Shown in pieces: positions 25,035 through 32,426 of a DNA stretch of 64,000 bases (the first letter of the stretch is position 1; each line of letters starts with the position of its first letter). Both the position numbers and the translations under genes were made by a program. Source of the DNA: JADGRB01 sp963835825 (GTDB lineage Bacteria > Myxococcota_A > Polyangia > Fen-1088); the NCBI GenBank assembly GCA_963835825.1, contig CAWIGZ010000003.1, positions 62,001 through 126,000 of the forward strand. The letters are read 5' to 3'. A model generated the notes under the pieces. It was not told where the DNA came from, searched no databases, and worked only from the letters and a program-made list of their open reading frames with translations.

Positions 25035-25308
25035 TCGGAGGAACTCACGAGCAGGATAGGTGAAGAGACATGCGACCAGCGTTCCCAGCCTTCATGGATA
25101 GCGGGGCCGGATCTACGCCTACGGGGGCGCGAACGCAAGCGGGGGCCACTTCGCGGCAGATGGTAACACGAGCGCCGTCGGGCGCTAGTTTTCGCGGCGC
25201 GAACTTTGCCCTGCCGCAGCTCGACCGTCTCCCCTGGCGCGGAAGGTGATTCGCGAGCAAGCTTCGGCCCGAAAACCAACGATCCACGGGACAGAAAAGG
25301 AGAACGTC

Positions 25309-25947
25309 ATGGCGCTTCACATTGGCAGCTTGGCCCCCGATTTCGAGCAGGACTCGACCGAGGGGAAGATCAACTTTCACCAGTACCTGGGCGACAAGTG
25401 GGGGGTGCTTTTCTCCCACCCGGCCGACTTCACGCCGGTCTGCACCACCGAGCTCGGCCGCGTCGCCAAGCTCAAGGGCGAGTTCGACAAGCGGAACGTG
25501 AAAGTGATCGCGCTCTCGGTCGACCCGATCGCCTCCCACAAGGGCTGGGTGGGCGACATCGAGGAGACGCAGGGGACCAAGGTGAACTTCCCGATCCTGG
25601 CCGACGCCGACAAGAAGGTCGCCAAGCTCTACGACATGATCCACCCCGAGGCGAGCGACACCTCCACCGTCCGCTCGGTGTTCGTGATCGATCCCAAGAA
25701 GAAGATCCGCCTCATCTTCACCTACCCGGCCAGCGCGGGCCGCAACTTCGACGAGATCCTGCGGGTGATCGACTCGCTTCAGCTGACTGACAGCCATTCT
25801 GTGGCGACCCCCTCCGACTGGAAGGACGGCCAGGACGTGGTGATCGTCCCGTCGCTGAAGGACCCGGAGATCATGAAGCAGAAGTTCCCGAAGGGCTGGA
25901 AGGAGCTCAAGCCTTACCTCCGGATGACGCCCCAGCCCAACAAGTAA
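25309..25947 (+). CDS. 1-Cys peroxiredoxin (Prx6 type)
   Basis: 212 residues; AAAGGAG precedes the ATG. The peroxidatic motif is PADFTPVCTTE with Cys45, and no second Cys is present, so it is a 1-Cys Prx6-type enzyme. The long C-terminal extension (PSDWKDGQDVVIVPSLKDPE and GWKELKPYLRMTPQP) is typical of this group. It reduces hydrogen peroxide and organic peroxides in the cytoplasm. It is divergent from the Fe-S-rich korA/korB operon, which peroxides would threaten; the 274-bp gap 25035-25308 should hold both promoters. Confidence 0.93.
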   Translation: MALHIGSLAPDFEQDSTEGKINFHQYLGDKWGVLFSHPADFTPVCTTELGRVAKLKGEFDKRNVKVIALSVDPIASHKGWVGDIEETQGTKVNFPILADADKKVAKLYDMIHPEASDTSTVRSVFVIDPKKKIRLIFTYPASAGRNFDEILRVIDSLQLTDSHSVATPSDWKDGQDVVIVPSLKDPEIMKQKFPKGWKELKPYLRMTPQPNK

Positions 25948-25953
25948 AACGTG

Positions 25954-25980
25954 CGTGGGAGGGGCTTCGCCCCTCCCACG
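25954..25980 (+). terminator. Strong terminator hairpin after the peroxiredoxin
   Basis: A perfect 12-bp stem (CGTGGGAGGGGC with its complement) around a TTC loop starts 7 nt after the stop. A second 7-bp hairpin, GGCGGGC-AAAA-GCCCGCC, lies at 26042-26059. Confidence 0.65.
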
Positions 25981-26438
25981 GGCCCACCCCCCGGATCGCG
26001 CCGCGAGCAGCACCCGGATCTTTCTCGGCAAGCAAGTCTCCGGCGGGCAAAAGCCCGCCTCCGATCCACTTGATTCGGCCCCCGTCGCGTTGCGGCGTCG
26101 TGGAAATCGGGGGCGGCTGCGCGGGCTCGGAGCAGGGTCGCGCCAGTTCGAGACGCGAGGAATTCCGCGCGGAGACGTTTCGACGGCTACACGCGGGGGA
26201 GACGCGCAGGCCATCTCGGACGGTCGCGTAGCAGCCGGGTGACAAGCCGACCGAAACCTGGTGGGCATGAGCTACTCGAGGACGGGCGAACAGGCTAGGG
26301 TTGGGGGCGTGGGACGCGCGAAGGAAGCCCTGAAGACAGAGCTGCTTGGTGTGGATCCGGCCGACGAAGCGGAGGTGGCAGAAGGTTTGCTCGCCTGTCG
26401 CGGCCGGGTGCTCACGCAAGCTGAGGCGGGCCGCTGAC
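25981..26438. other. Non-coding stretch left of the low-GC cassette
   Basis: About 460 bp without a convincing gene. It holds the hairpin at 26042-26059 and one copy of the 25-bp hairpin repeat at 26136-26160. Open frames on both strands here lack codon bias and recognisable domains. Nothing else was recognised. Confidence 0.4.
26136..26160 (+). repeat. 25-bp hairpin repeat, copy A
   Basis: GGTCGCGCCAGTTCGAGACG plus CGAGG. It differs at one position from copy C (27898-27922) and is closely related to copy B (27870-27893). The outer arms TCGCG and CGCGA pair around an AGTTCGA loop. The copies flank the cassette 26439-27517. Confidence 0.55.
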
Positions 26439-26996
26439 GTGGCAACTCTTGTCATGTACGGTGTACCTCCGAAGCGAATCAAGCTCTTCAGCGCTAAACA
26501 TCGCGATCTTCATAAGGTGTGGCAGTTTGTCCCCAGCGAATTCAAGGGCGCAATCCGCCATAACTTCGAGCGGCTGTTGCGGCCCGCGATGCAGGAGTTC
26601 ATGCGCGCTGAGGCCCCGGACATCGCTCAAGCTGATTACCGGTTCGCGCCCGATATCCAGACCATCCGAGCCGTCCTAGCTTCCCGTCACTATGACCGAG
26701 TAGTCTATTACGGCCACGCTCTCAGCGACGGTGTAACGCTGGCACCGCTGACGCGAATAACCGGGCCGGAACTGGCAACGGTATTGAAAGCGGCTGGTGT
26801 CAAACACTTCGACATCCTCGGATGTAACAGCTTCGCCATTGGCTCGTTAATCAAGCTTCAGGCGCCGGGAATGGCCGTCGGTGTTGTTTATGGAAAGCGT
26901 GAAGATGATTTCGACGTCGACTTGCGAACGATGCAGCTGATCGGGTTTTCAATATCGCCACAGGTGGTGCACCACCCTGGTTCCGTCGACAAATGA
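26439..26996 (+). CDS. Putative caspase-fold (clan CD / CHAT-like) protein
   Basis: 185 residues from GTG 26439, chosen so that the first hydrophobic strand (VATLVMYG) is kept; ATG 26454 is the alternative. The C-terminal ~100 residues have the caspase-fold order: strand and His in YDRVVYYGHALSDG, then TGPELATVLKAAGVKHFDIL and Cys in GCNSF, the His-Cys dyad of clan CD peptidases, with VGVVYGKREDDFDVD after it. No signal peptide. The stop overlaps the start of a secreted protein (ATGA). GC is visibly lower than in the surroundings. The family call is inference from motif order; a non-peptidase role is possible. Confidence 0.55.
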   Translation: MATLVMYGVPPKRIKLFSAKHRDLHKVWQFVPSEFKGAIRHNFERLLRPAMQEFMRAEAPDIAQADYRFAPDIQTIRAVLASRHYDRVVYYGHALSDGVTLAPLTRITGPELATVLKAAGVKHFDILGCNSFAIGSLIKLQAPGMAVGVVYGKREDDFDVDLRTMQLIGFSISPQVVHHPGSVDK

Positions 26997-27517
26997 CCCG
27001 CTTGGCCCTTGCCGTGCTTGCGCTCGGTTGCATCGGAAACGTCGCGAGCGCTCGCCTTCGGAAGCCCACGACGGCTGGCGACTATTGCCCCTTTGTGATT
27101 GAGGCCGCAACGCACATCGTTGGCCCAATTACCGATGACTACACAACGCTGGATGATGCCGAAGACGGGTGCGTGAAGAAGGGAGCGACGGCGGGCGGAA
27201 TTATCTATGCCGACGTCATCGGTCTTGACCCCATGCCGCGCGAAACGATCGCCTGCCAAGCTACGGGATGGAATATCCGGATCGGACAGAATCCGCCGAG
27301 GGCTCCCAGTGAATTCGTTATTCAATTTGCGTTCGACCCCGAACGTCACGGGGCCAGAAGATTTTGGGCACAGTTTCTACACTCGAGTTGGCGGGACGAT
27401 CTCGCCAAGGGCCGGATCGTCTCGCCTGGATGGGTCGGATGCGGTCCCATCGACGGTGTTGTTACCCGCCATGGTGATAAGTGGGTCGCGAAGACGATCC
27501 CGAAGAAGGTACCGTGA
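26993..27517 (+). CDS. Small secreted protein of unknown function
   Basis: 174 residues. An N-terminal signal peptide (MTRLALAVLALGCIGNVASA) is followed by a mature domain of about 150 residues with four Cys residues and strand-rich segments (EFVIQFAFDPE, GWNIRIGQNPP, WVGCGPIDGVV). No known family is recognised. The ATGA overlap with the caspase-fold gene implies joint translation, so the two may act as a pair (for example effector and cognate partner, or processing enzyme and target). Both share the lower GC of the cassette. Confidence 0.6.
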   Translation: MTRLALAVLALGCIGNVASARLRKPTTAGDYCPFVIEAATHIVGPITDDYTTLDDAEDGCVKKGATAGGIIYADVIGLDPMPRETIACQATGWNIRIGQNPPRAPSEFVIQFAFDPERHGARRFWAQFLHSSWRDDLAKGRIVSPGWVGCGPIDGVVTRHGDKWVAKTIPKKVP

Positions 27518-27700
27518 CGCGGTTGATTAGCTCTCGCAAGCCGTTCGCTTTGTAAGGCCCGATCCCCTGCTGGATCGCAGCGCGCCCGGTCGATTGGGCG
27601 CTGCACCTTCGTCGGGGTTCACGGTGGCGAGCGGCGGGAGGATAAGGAGAACAAGTGCCGGTCCGTCCCAAATAATGGGGTGCTCCGTCAACTCCCTCCC

Positions 27701-27970
27701 ATGCTTTTCCCGGGCCCTGCGGGCCCTGTCACCGCGTTGCTGTTGATCTCCTTGTTCGCCTCGTTGACGGGGTCCTGTCAGAACTCTACTCCACGCACTT
27801 CACAGCCTCCGACTCCGGACGGCGGTTCAACAGGCAACTGTGCAATGGTCTCACAAACCTCCATCCCGAGGTCGCGCAGGTTCGAGACGCGAGCAGCGGT
27901 CGCGTCAGTTCGAGACGCGAGGAGGGTCGAGCCGGGTGGTGATGTGACGAGCGTGGTAGTGCGAGAGTGA
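27701..27970 (+). pseudogene. Truncated lipoprotein gene
   Basis: From ATG 27701 a signal peptide with lipobox (LFASLTGSC) and a Pro/Ser/Thr-rich start (STPRTSQPPTPDGGSTGNC) look like the N-terminus of a secreted lipoprotein. The frame then enters the hairpin repeats near 27870 and ends without a domain. This suggests that a repeat insertion or deletion removed the rest. Confidence 0.35.
27870..27922 (+). repeat. Hairpin repeat, copies B and C in tandem
   Basis: Copy B (27870-27893) and copy C (27898-27922) share GGTCGCG and GTTCGAGACGCGAG, in the same orientation as copy A at 26136. Copy C forms a perfect 7-bp stem, TCGCGTC / GACGCGA, around AGTTCGA. They may be short palindromic interspersed elements. 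Confidence 0.55.
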
Positions 27971-28183
27971 GCTCGACAAGGGAGGACAAGGGAGGAGCAG
28001 GTTCGAGCCGAGGACGACGGATTTTCTCACGAGATCCAACCAACCCGAACTCGGGCAAGAAGCGCTGTCTGCAGGCCGTGATTCCCGGCTCGCGGCGCAA
28101 TGAGCGACATGTCTCGGCGGGCAGCGGAACAAGTTGAATCGGCTAACGCAACCAAGTAGGGTCCGGGGTCGATAACTGCGATC

Positions 28184-30190
28184 ATGAGGCCAACCGCACT
28201 CACCTTTTTGACGCTCTTTCTGACACTCACGACTCTCGCCTGTCCGACGCGGACGATCCCCGGCTCCATGGAATCCGCAGGTGCCGGAGGCGGACTCGCT
28301 GGGCAAGCGGGCACGATGGGAATCGCCGGCGCCGTGGGCAGCGGCGGCGCGGCCGGGACGGGCACCGGTGGTGCTTCGGCAGGCGGCGGCGCGGCGGGCA
28401 TCGGTGGCACCTCGGCGAGCGGCGCGGGGGGCCTTTCGGGCTCCGGCGGGGCCGCGGTCGCAGGATCTGGGGGAGGGGGCGGTTCAGGTACGAGCTGCAT
28501 GATTGGGGGAACGACCTACGCCACCGGAGCCGGCAATCCGGCCAACAGCTGCCAGGTTTGCAAGCCGGCGACATCGGCGTCGGGCTTTTCGAACGCCGAC
28601 GAAGGCACCTCCTGCAGCGGCGGAAAGTACTGCAATTCAGGCGCGTGCAAGACGGGCTGTTTCATCTCCGGCGCCTTCTACGCGGAGGGAGCCGCCAACC
28701 CCGCGAACGCCTGCCAGACTTGCCAGACCAGCTTCGCGGTGACGTCCTGGACGACAGCGGTCAACGGTGCGAGTTGCGGCACCGGACAGGTGTGCAGCGG
28801 CGGCATCTGCCAGGCGGGTTGCTGGATCAACGGCGCGCTGGTCGGCAGCGGAACCATCAACACGACGAACGCCTGCCAGATCTGCAAGCCGGCTTCCAGC
28901 ACCACGACCTGGTCCAGCAACACCGACGGGACCAGCTGCGGCAGCGGGCAGATCTGCGGTTCGGGTAGCTGTCAGGCAGCGTGCTACGTGGGCGGGACGG
29001 TCTACGCGACGGGTATGCTCAATCCGGCCAATAGCTGCCAGAGTTGCCTCCCACTCGTTTCCACGTCTACCTGGTCCCAGGCGCAGTCGGACTGCGCGAC
29101 CATCGCCGCGCACAACGGCTTCACCTGCGCCACCGTGGGTGGAGCCGCCAAATGCTGGGGAAGCAATGGCTCCGACCCCGGCGGACGGGGAACCAGCTAC
29201 TCGGGCCTCCTCGGAATCAATCAGACCTTCGCGCAGATCCCGTACAGTCTGGTCCCGGTCGCGACGAGCGGCCTCACAACCGGCGTGCAGGCCGTATCCA
29301 GCGGGAGCGATTCGCTGCATGGCTGCGCCGTTGTCAGCGGCGCAGTCAAATGCTGGGGGTACGGCGCCTTCGGTCAGATCGGGGATGGCTCGATGTCCGA
29401 CCGGAATGCACCCGTCCAGGTCACCGGCCTCACATCTGGCATCCGGGGCGTCGCCACCGGGAGTAGGCACTCATGTGCGCTTCTGAGCGGGCAAATCCAA
29501 TGCTGGGGCGATAATGGGGCTGGCGAGCTTGGTGTCAACCCGGCCGTCATCACCGGAAGCCCGATCCCTGTAGCGCTAGCCTTGAACGGAAACATTCAGG
29601 CCATCGCCGTCGGCGGCCAGTTTACGTGCGCGCTCGCGGGCGGCTCCGTCTACTGCTGGGGATTCAACACGCAAGGCAGCCTTGGCAACAACTCGACGAT
29701 GGACAGTTACAGCCCCGTCCAACCGATGGGTTTGGGGTCGAACGTTCAAGCGATCGCCGCGGGAGAAACGCACGCCTGCGTGATCGCCGGCGGCGCTCTC
29801 CTCTGCTGGGGATCGAACGTGAGCGGACAGCTCGGTGACGGCACCGGGATGGATCGGTGGGTCCCGACCCCCGTGCCGGGCCTGTCGAGCGGCGTGCAGG
29901 CCGTTTCGGCCGGCGATTCGCACACGTGCGCGGTGGTCAACGGCGCTGCTCTCTGCTGGGGTTGGAACGCGTTCGGACAAGTCGGCGACAACACGACCGG
30001 GACCAACCGCGTGTCTCCGGTTCCCGTCCAGGGGCTTGGAAGCGGCGTTCAAGCCATCACAGCTGGTTATGAGCATTCGTGTGCGATCACCAGCGCCGGC
30101 GCGAAATGCTGGGGGGCGAACGGCGCCGGAGAGCTCGGCAACAATTCGATGATCGACAGCCCGATCCCGGTGTCGGTCCAAGGTCTCTAA
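28184..30190 (+). CDS. RCC1-repeat lipoprotein with Cys-rich modules
   Basis: 668 residues. The signal peptide ends in a lipobox (LTTLAC). A Gly/Ala/Ser-rich linker (about 27-105) is followed by four Cys-rich modules of about 50 residues (CMIGGTTYATGAGNPANSCQ, CFISGAFYAEGAANPANACQ and so on) and then six or seven RCC1-type blades (HSCALLSGQIQCWGDNGAGE, HACVIAGGALLCWGSNVSGQ), which should close a beta-propeller. The paired Cys within each blade suggest disulphides. Such proteins are common surface lipoproteins of myxobacteria and are thought to mediate adhesion or binding. The ligand is unknown. Confidence 0.82.
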   Translation: MRPTALTFLTLFLTLTTLACPTRTIPGSMESAGAGGGLAGQAGTMGIAGAVGSGGAAGTGTGGASAGGGAAGIGGTSASGAGGLSGSGGAAVAGSGGGGGSGTSCMIGGTTYATGAGNPANSCQVCKPATSASGFSNADEGTSCSGGKYCNSGACKTGCFISGAFYAEGAANPANACQTCQTSFAVTSWTTAVNGASCGTGQVCSGGICQAGCWINGALVGSGTINTTNACQICKPASSTTTWSSNTDGTSCGSGQICGSGSCQAACYVGGTVYATGMLNPANSCQSCLPLVSTSTWSQAQSDCATIAAHNGFTCATVGGAAKCWGSNGSDPGGRGTSYSGLLGINQTFAQIPYSLVPVATSGLTTGVQAVSSGSDSLHGCAVVSGAVKCWGYGAFGQIGDGSMSDRNAPVQVTGLTSGIRGVATGSRHSCALLSGQIQCWGDNGAGELGVNPAVITGSPIPVALALNGNIQAIAVGGQFTCALAGGSVYCWGFNTQGSLGNNSTMDSYSPVQPMGLGSNVQAIAAGETHACVIAGGALLCWGSNVSGQLGDGTGMDRWVPTPVPGLSSGVQAVSAGDSHTCAVVNGAALCWGWNAFGQVGDNTTGTNRVSPVPVQGLGSGVQAITAGYEHSCAITSAGAKCWGANGAGELGNNSMIDSPIPVSVQGL

Positions 30191-30525
30191 AAGGCTGCTC
30201 GCGTAGGATTCACAGGGGATCGAACGCTCGGGCGGCCTCGTAATCGGCGTGGCAGCGAGAACCGGAGCCCGCGGAGCTCGCGCCGGTCACGGGCCCTGGC
30301 GTCCACTTCGATGACCCGCGCCGGCTGGAAGCGCCAGCGGGCCGCTGCGAGTGGAAGAACGGCCGGGCATAACTCTGCGACCGCGCCCCACTTAATTCGG
30401 CGCATGTTCCGACATGCCACGCCCGCCACAAGGGCCTGCCCCGGAACCCCCAAGGGATAGCCAGAATGTGACGAATCGCGAGAGGGCACTGCCGGGCGGG
30501 TGGTCCGCCCGGTGGTGGGGGCCTA
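30191..30525. other. Convergent intergenic region
   Basis: 335 bp between the RCC1 lipoprotein and the first GH30 gene. Apart from the hairpin at 30492-30512 nothing recognisable was found. Confidence 0.4.
30492..30512 (-). terminator. Hairpin after the GH30 gene
   Basis: An 8-bp stem, CCGGGCGG / CCGCCCGG, with loop GTGGT lies 14 nt beyond the GH30 stop on the minus strand. No T run. Confidence 0.4.
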
Positions 30526-32304
30526 CTACTTGCAGACGAAGGAGGTCACCGTCGTCCCGGCGAGCGAGGCGGTGAAGGTCCCGCCCGTCACCGGGACAGC
30601 GGTCTTCGCGGCGATGTTGTCGCTCGACGAGGTCACGTACGGCGTGCACGAGGCGGGTGCCGTTCCGCCCGCGATGGAAATCGGCACGGTGGCCGCCGAG
30701 GTGCCCTTGTTGACGGCGACCACGACAACGGTTCCGTCCGTACCCTTGAAGGCCGAGAGAAGGAGACTCGTGTTGGAGTTGCCCGTCACGTCCACCATGA
30801 CGTAACCCGGCCGCACAAACTTGCTGTAGTTACCCAGCGTGTAGCAGCGCTTGGTCAACGTCGACGAGCTCTTGAGGAGCAACCCTTCATTGTCGTCGCT
30901 CCCGCTCGCCTGGTACCACCAATAGAGCCAGGCCGAAGCCTGGCCGACGACGAGGGCGGAGTGAATCCAACCGGCGACCGCGATGCCGTTGTTGATGTCG
31001 CTCGACGGCCCCGCTTCCGGCCAGTACAACACGCCGGACACCTCGGTCTCATAGACAGTCTTGCTCCTCTTGCCACCGTCGACGTCGGACGGCCAGCCCA
31101 GCGCCTTTTGCGTGTCGTACTCGTGCGTCCCCAGAATGTCGATGAGGCCCCAGGCTGTCGCATCCTTGGCCAGCCAGTGGCCGTAATCGTATCCGTTGCC
31201 CTGGGCGCAAGTGCTGGCGCAACCGGTGGTGGTCGGATCGTTCGAGAAACATCCACATTTCAGCGGGTCCGAGCTGTTCGGATGGCCGGAGACAGTCGAG
31301 CCCGTGGCCGAGGCGTTGCTCCAGAGGTGGAGCCACTCCGATGGTTCAGGCGCGAGGAGCTTGACCGGCGGGCTCAGAGCGTGAAGCTTCGGTCCGAGTT
31401 TGTTGATGAAAGCCACCATCTCGTTGGCCGTGAAGAGCATCGTGTCGTAGTCACCGTTGCACGGTGGTCCGATCGAGGAGCCACACGACGCGAAGTCGGG
31501 CTCATTCGCCGCCCCCATGGCGTAGATGTTGTGGGCATGGGCAAAGGTGGCTATCGCCGTCGACCATTCGTCGTATTTGGCCGGGAGCAGGTGCCCACCC
31601 TTCTGCGTCATGCCGTTGTCCTTGTCACCGCCGGGCGCAGTCCAGGGGGACGCGATGACCTTTGCGCCGTAGCTAGACGGCGGGATAGCTCCCGAAAGGC
31701 TGGTGTCCGATTGCATCGCGACCCGGACGATGGACAGCCCAAGCCCGTTGCCAGTGGTGCCGTAGAAAGTCGCCCAATCAGGGGTCACGCTGCTCAAGGC
31801 GGTGTTGAGGCCGAACCCCTCGATCGTCTGCTCCGTCTGAGCGAGCTGCACCGTCACGCCGGAGGAGCCGCCGCCCACCCCGCCGGTGCCGGTCGTGCCG
31901 CCCGTCGCCGACGAGCCGCCCGGGCCGTGGCCCGCCGTGCCGCCGGTGGCGCCCCCCGCGCCGTGTCCCGCGCCGCCCGCCGTGCCGCCGGTGCCAGTCG
32001 TGCCGCCCGTGCCCGTGGAGCCGCCTGTGGGGGAGCTGCCACCGGTACCGACGGTGCCACCCGTTCCGGTCGTCCCGCCGGTGGCGTGTCCGCCTGTGCC
32101 CGTGGAGCCGCCCGTTCCGGTGGTGCCGCCCGTCCCGGTCGTCCCGCCGGTGGCATTCCCGCCGGTTCCCGTGGAGCCGCCCGTGCTCGTCGTCCCGCCG
32201 GAGCCCGGGGAACCGCCTGCCCCTGTCCCGCCGCCGCTTGAGCCGCAGCCGCAGGCAAAGAGTGCGCTCGCGAAAATTACACTGCCAAGTTTGGTCTTGC
32301 CCAC
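30526..32304 (-). CDS. GH30 family glycoside hydrolase, lipoprotein (xylanase-like)
   Basis: 592 residues. A GTG start and signal peptide with lipobox (ALFACGC) precede a linker of about 110 residues built of GTGG/STGTGG repeats. The catalytic domain begins near QTIEGFGLNTALSSVTP. GAANEPDF supplies the acid/base Glu268, and VYETEVSG supplies the nucleophile, probably Glu421. A C-terminal beta domain (VRPGYVMVDVTGNSNTSLLL onward) is the side sandwich typical of GH30. The form without the GFGGAFNE motif points to the glucuronoxylanase-like subgroup, so plant or microbial xylan is a likely substrate. It sits in tandem with a second GH30 gene. Confidence 0.83.
   Translation of the reverse strand: MGKTKLGSVIFASALFACGCGSSGGGTGAGGSPGSGGTTSTGGSTGTGGNATGGTTGTGGTTGTGGSTGTGGHATGGTTGTGGTVGTGGSSPTGGSTGTGGTTGTGGTAGGAGHGAGGATGGTAGHGPGGSSATGGTTGTGGVGGGSSGVTVQLAQTEQTIEGFGLNTALSSVTPDWATFYGTTGNGLGLSIVRVAMQSDTSLSGAIPPSSYGAKVIASPWTAPGGDKDNGMTQKGGHLLPAKYDEWSTAIATFAHAHNIYAMGAANEPDFASCGSSIGPPCNGDYDTMLFTANEMVAFINKLGPKLHALSPPVKLLAPEPSEWLHLWSNASATGSTVSGHPNSSDPLKCGCFSNDPTTTGCASTCAQGNGYDYGHWLAKDATAWGLIDILGTHEYDTQKALGWPSDVDGGKRSKTVYETEVSGVLYWPEAGPSSDINNGIAVAGWIHSALVVGQASAWLYWWYQASGSDDNEGLLLKSSSTLTKRCYTLGNYSKFVRPGYVMVDVTGNSNTSLLLSAFKGTDGTVVVVAVNKGTSAATVPISIAGGTAPASCTPYVTSSSDNIAAKTAVPVTGGTFTASLAGTTVTSFVCK
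31860..32230 (-). repeat. Coding minisatellite (GTGG linker) in the first GH30 gene
   Basis: Imperfect tandem units encoding GTGGSTGTGG and ATGGTTGTGG separate the lipid anchor from the catalytic domain. The unit number is likely to vary between strains through slippage. Confidence 0.7.
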
Positions 32305-32426
32305 GTCGGCCTCCGGTCGGTACCTGGTTGAGTTTCTCTTTACGACCTAATCGATTCTCTCAGTCACGTTCGCGCTTTCGCGATTGGTCCGCGAGCGCGC
32401 CACGGCGCTCGCGGGCCGGTTTCAGC

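Larger units (their letters stand above)
27518..28183. other. Repeat-bearing stretch right of the low-GC cassette
   Basis: About 670 bp. It holds a truncated lipoprotein frame (27701-27970), two hairpin-repeat copies (27870-27893, 27898-27922) and a purine-rich tract with GGGAGGACAAGGGAGGAGCAG (starting near 27979). No intact gene was found. Confidence 0.4.

Noticed and set aside
21353..25166. Long plus-strand open frames opposite korA and the Fe-S oxidoreductase
   Set aside because: They mirror conserved minus-strand genes and consist of His/Arg/Asp-rich low-complexity sequence.
25907..26482. 191-codon minus-strand frame near the low-GC cassette
   Set aside because: It spans the terminator hairpins and the repeat, overlaps the peroxiredoxin end and has no domain or codon bias.
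30191..30490. Possible transposase remnant in the convergent gap
   Set aside because: Some Arg-rich minus-strand translations looked transposase-like, but no motif could be pinned down.
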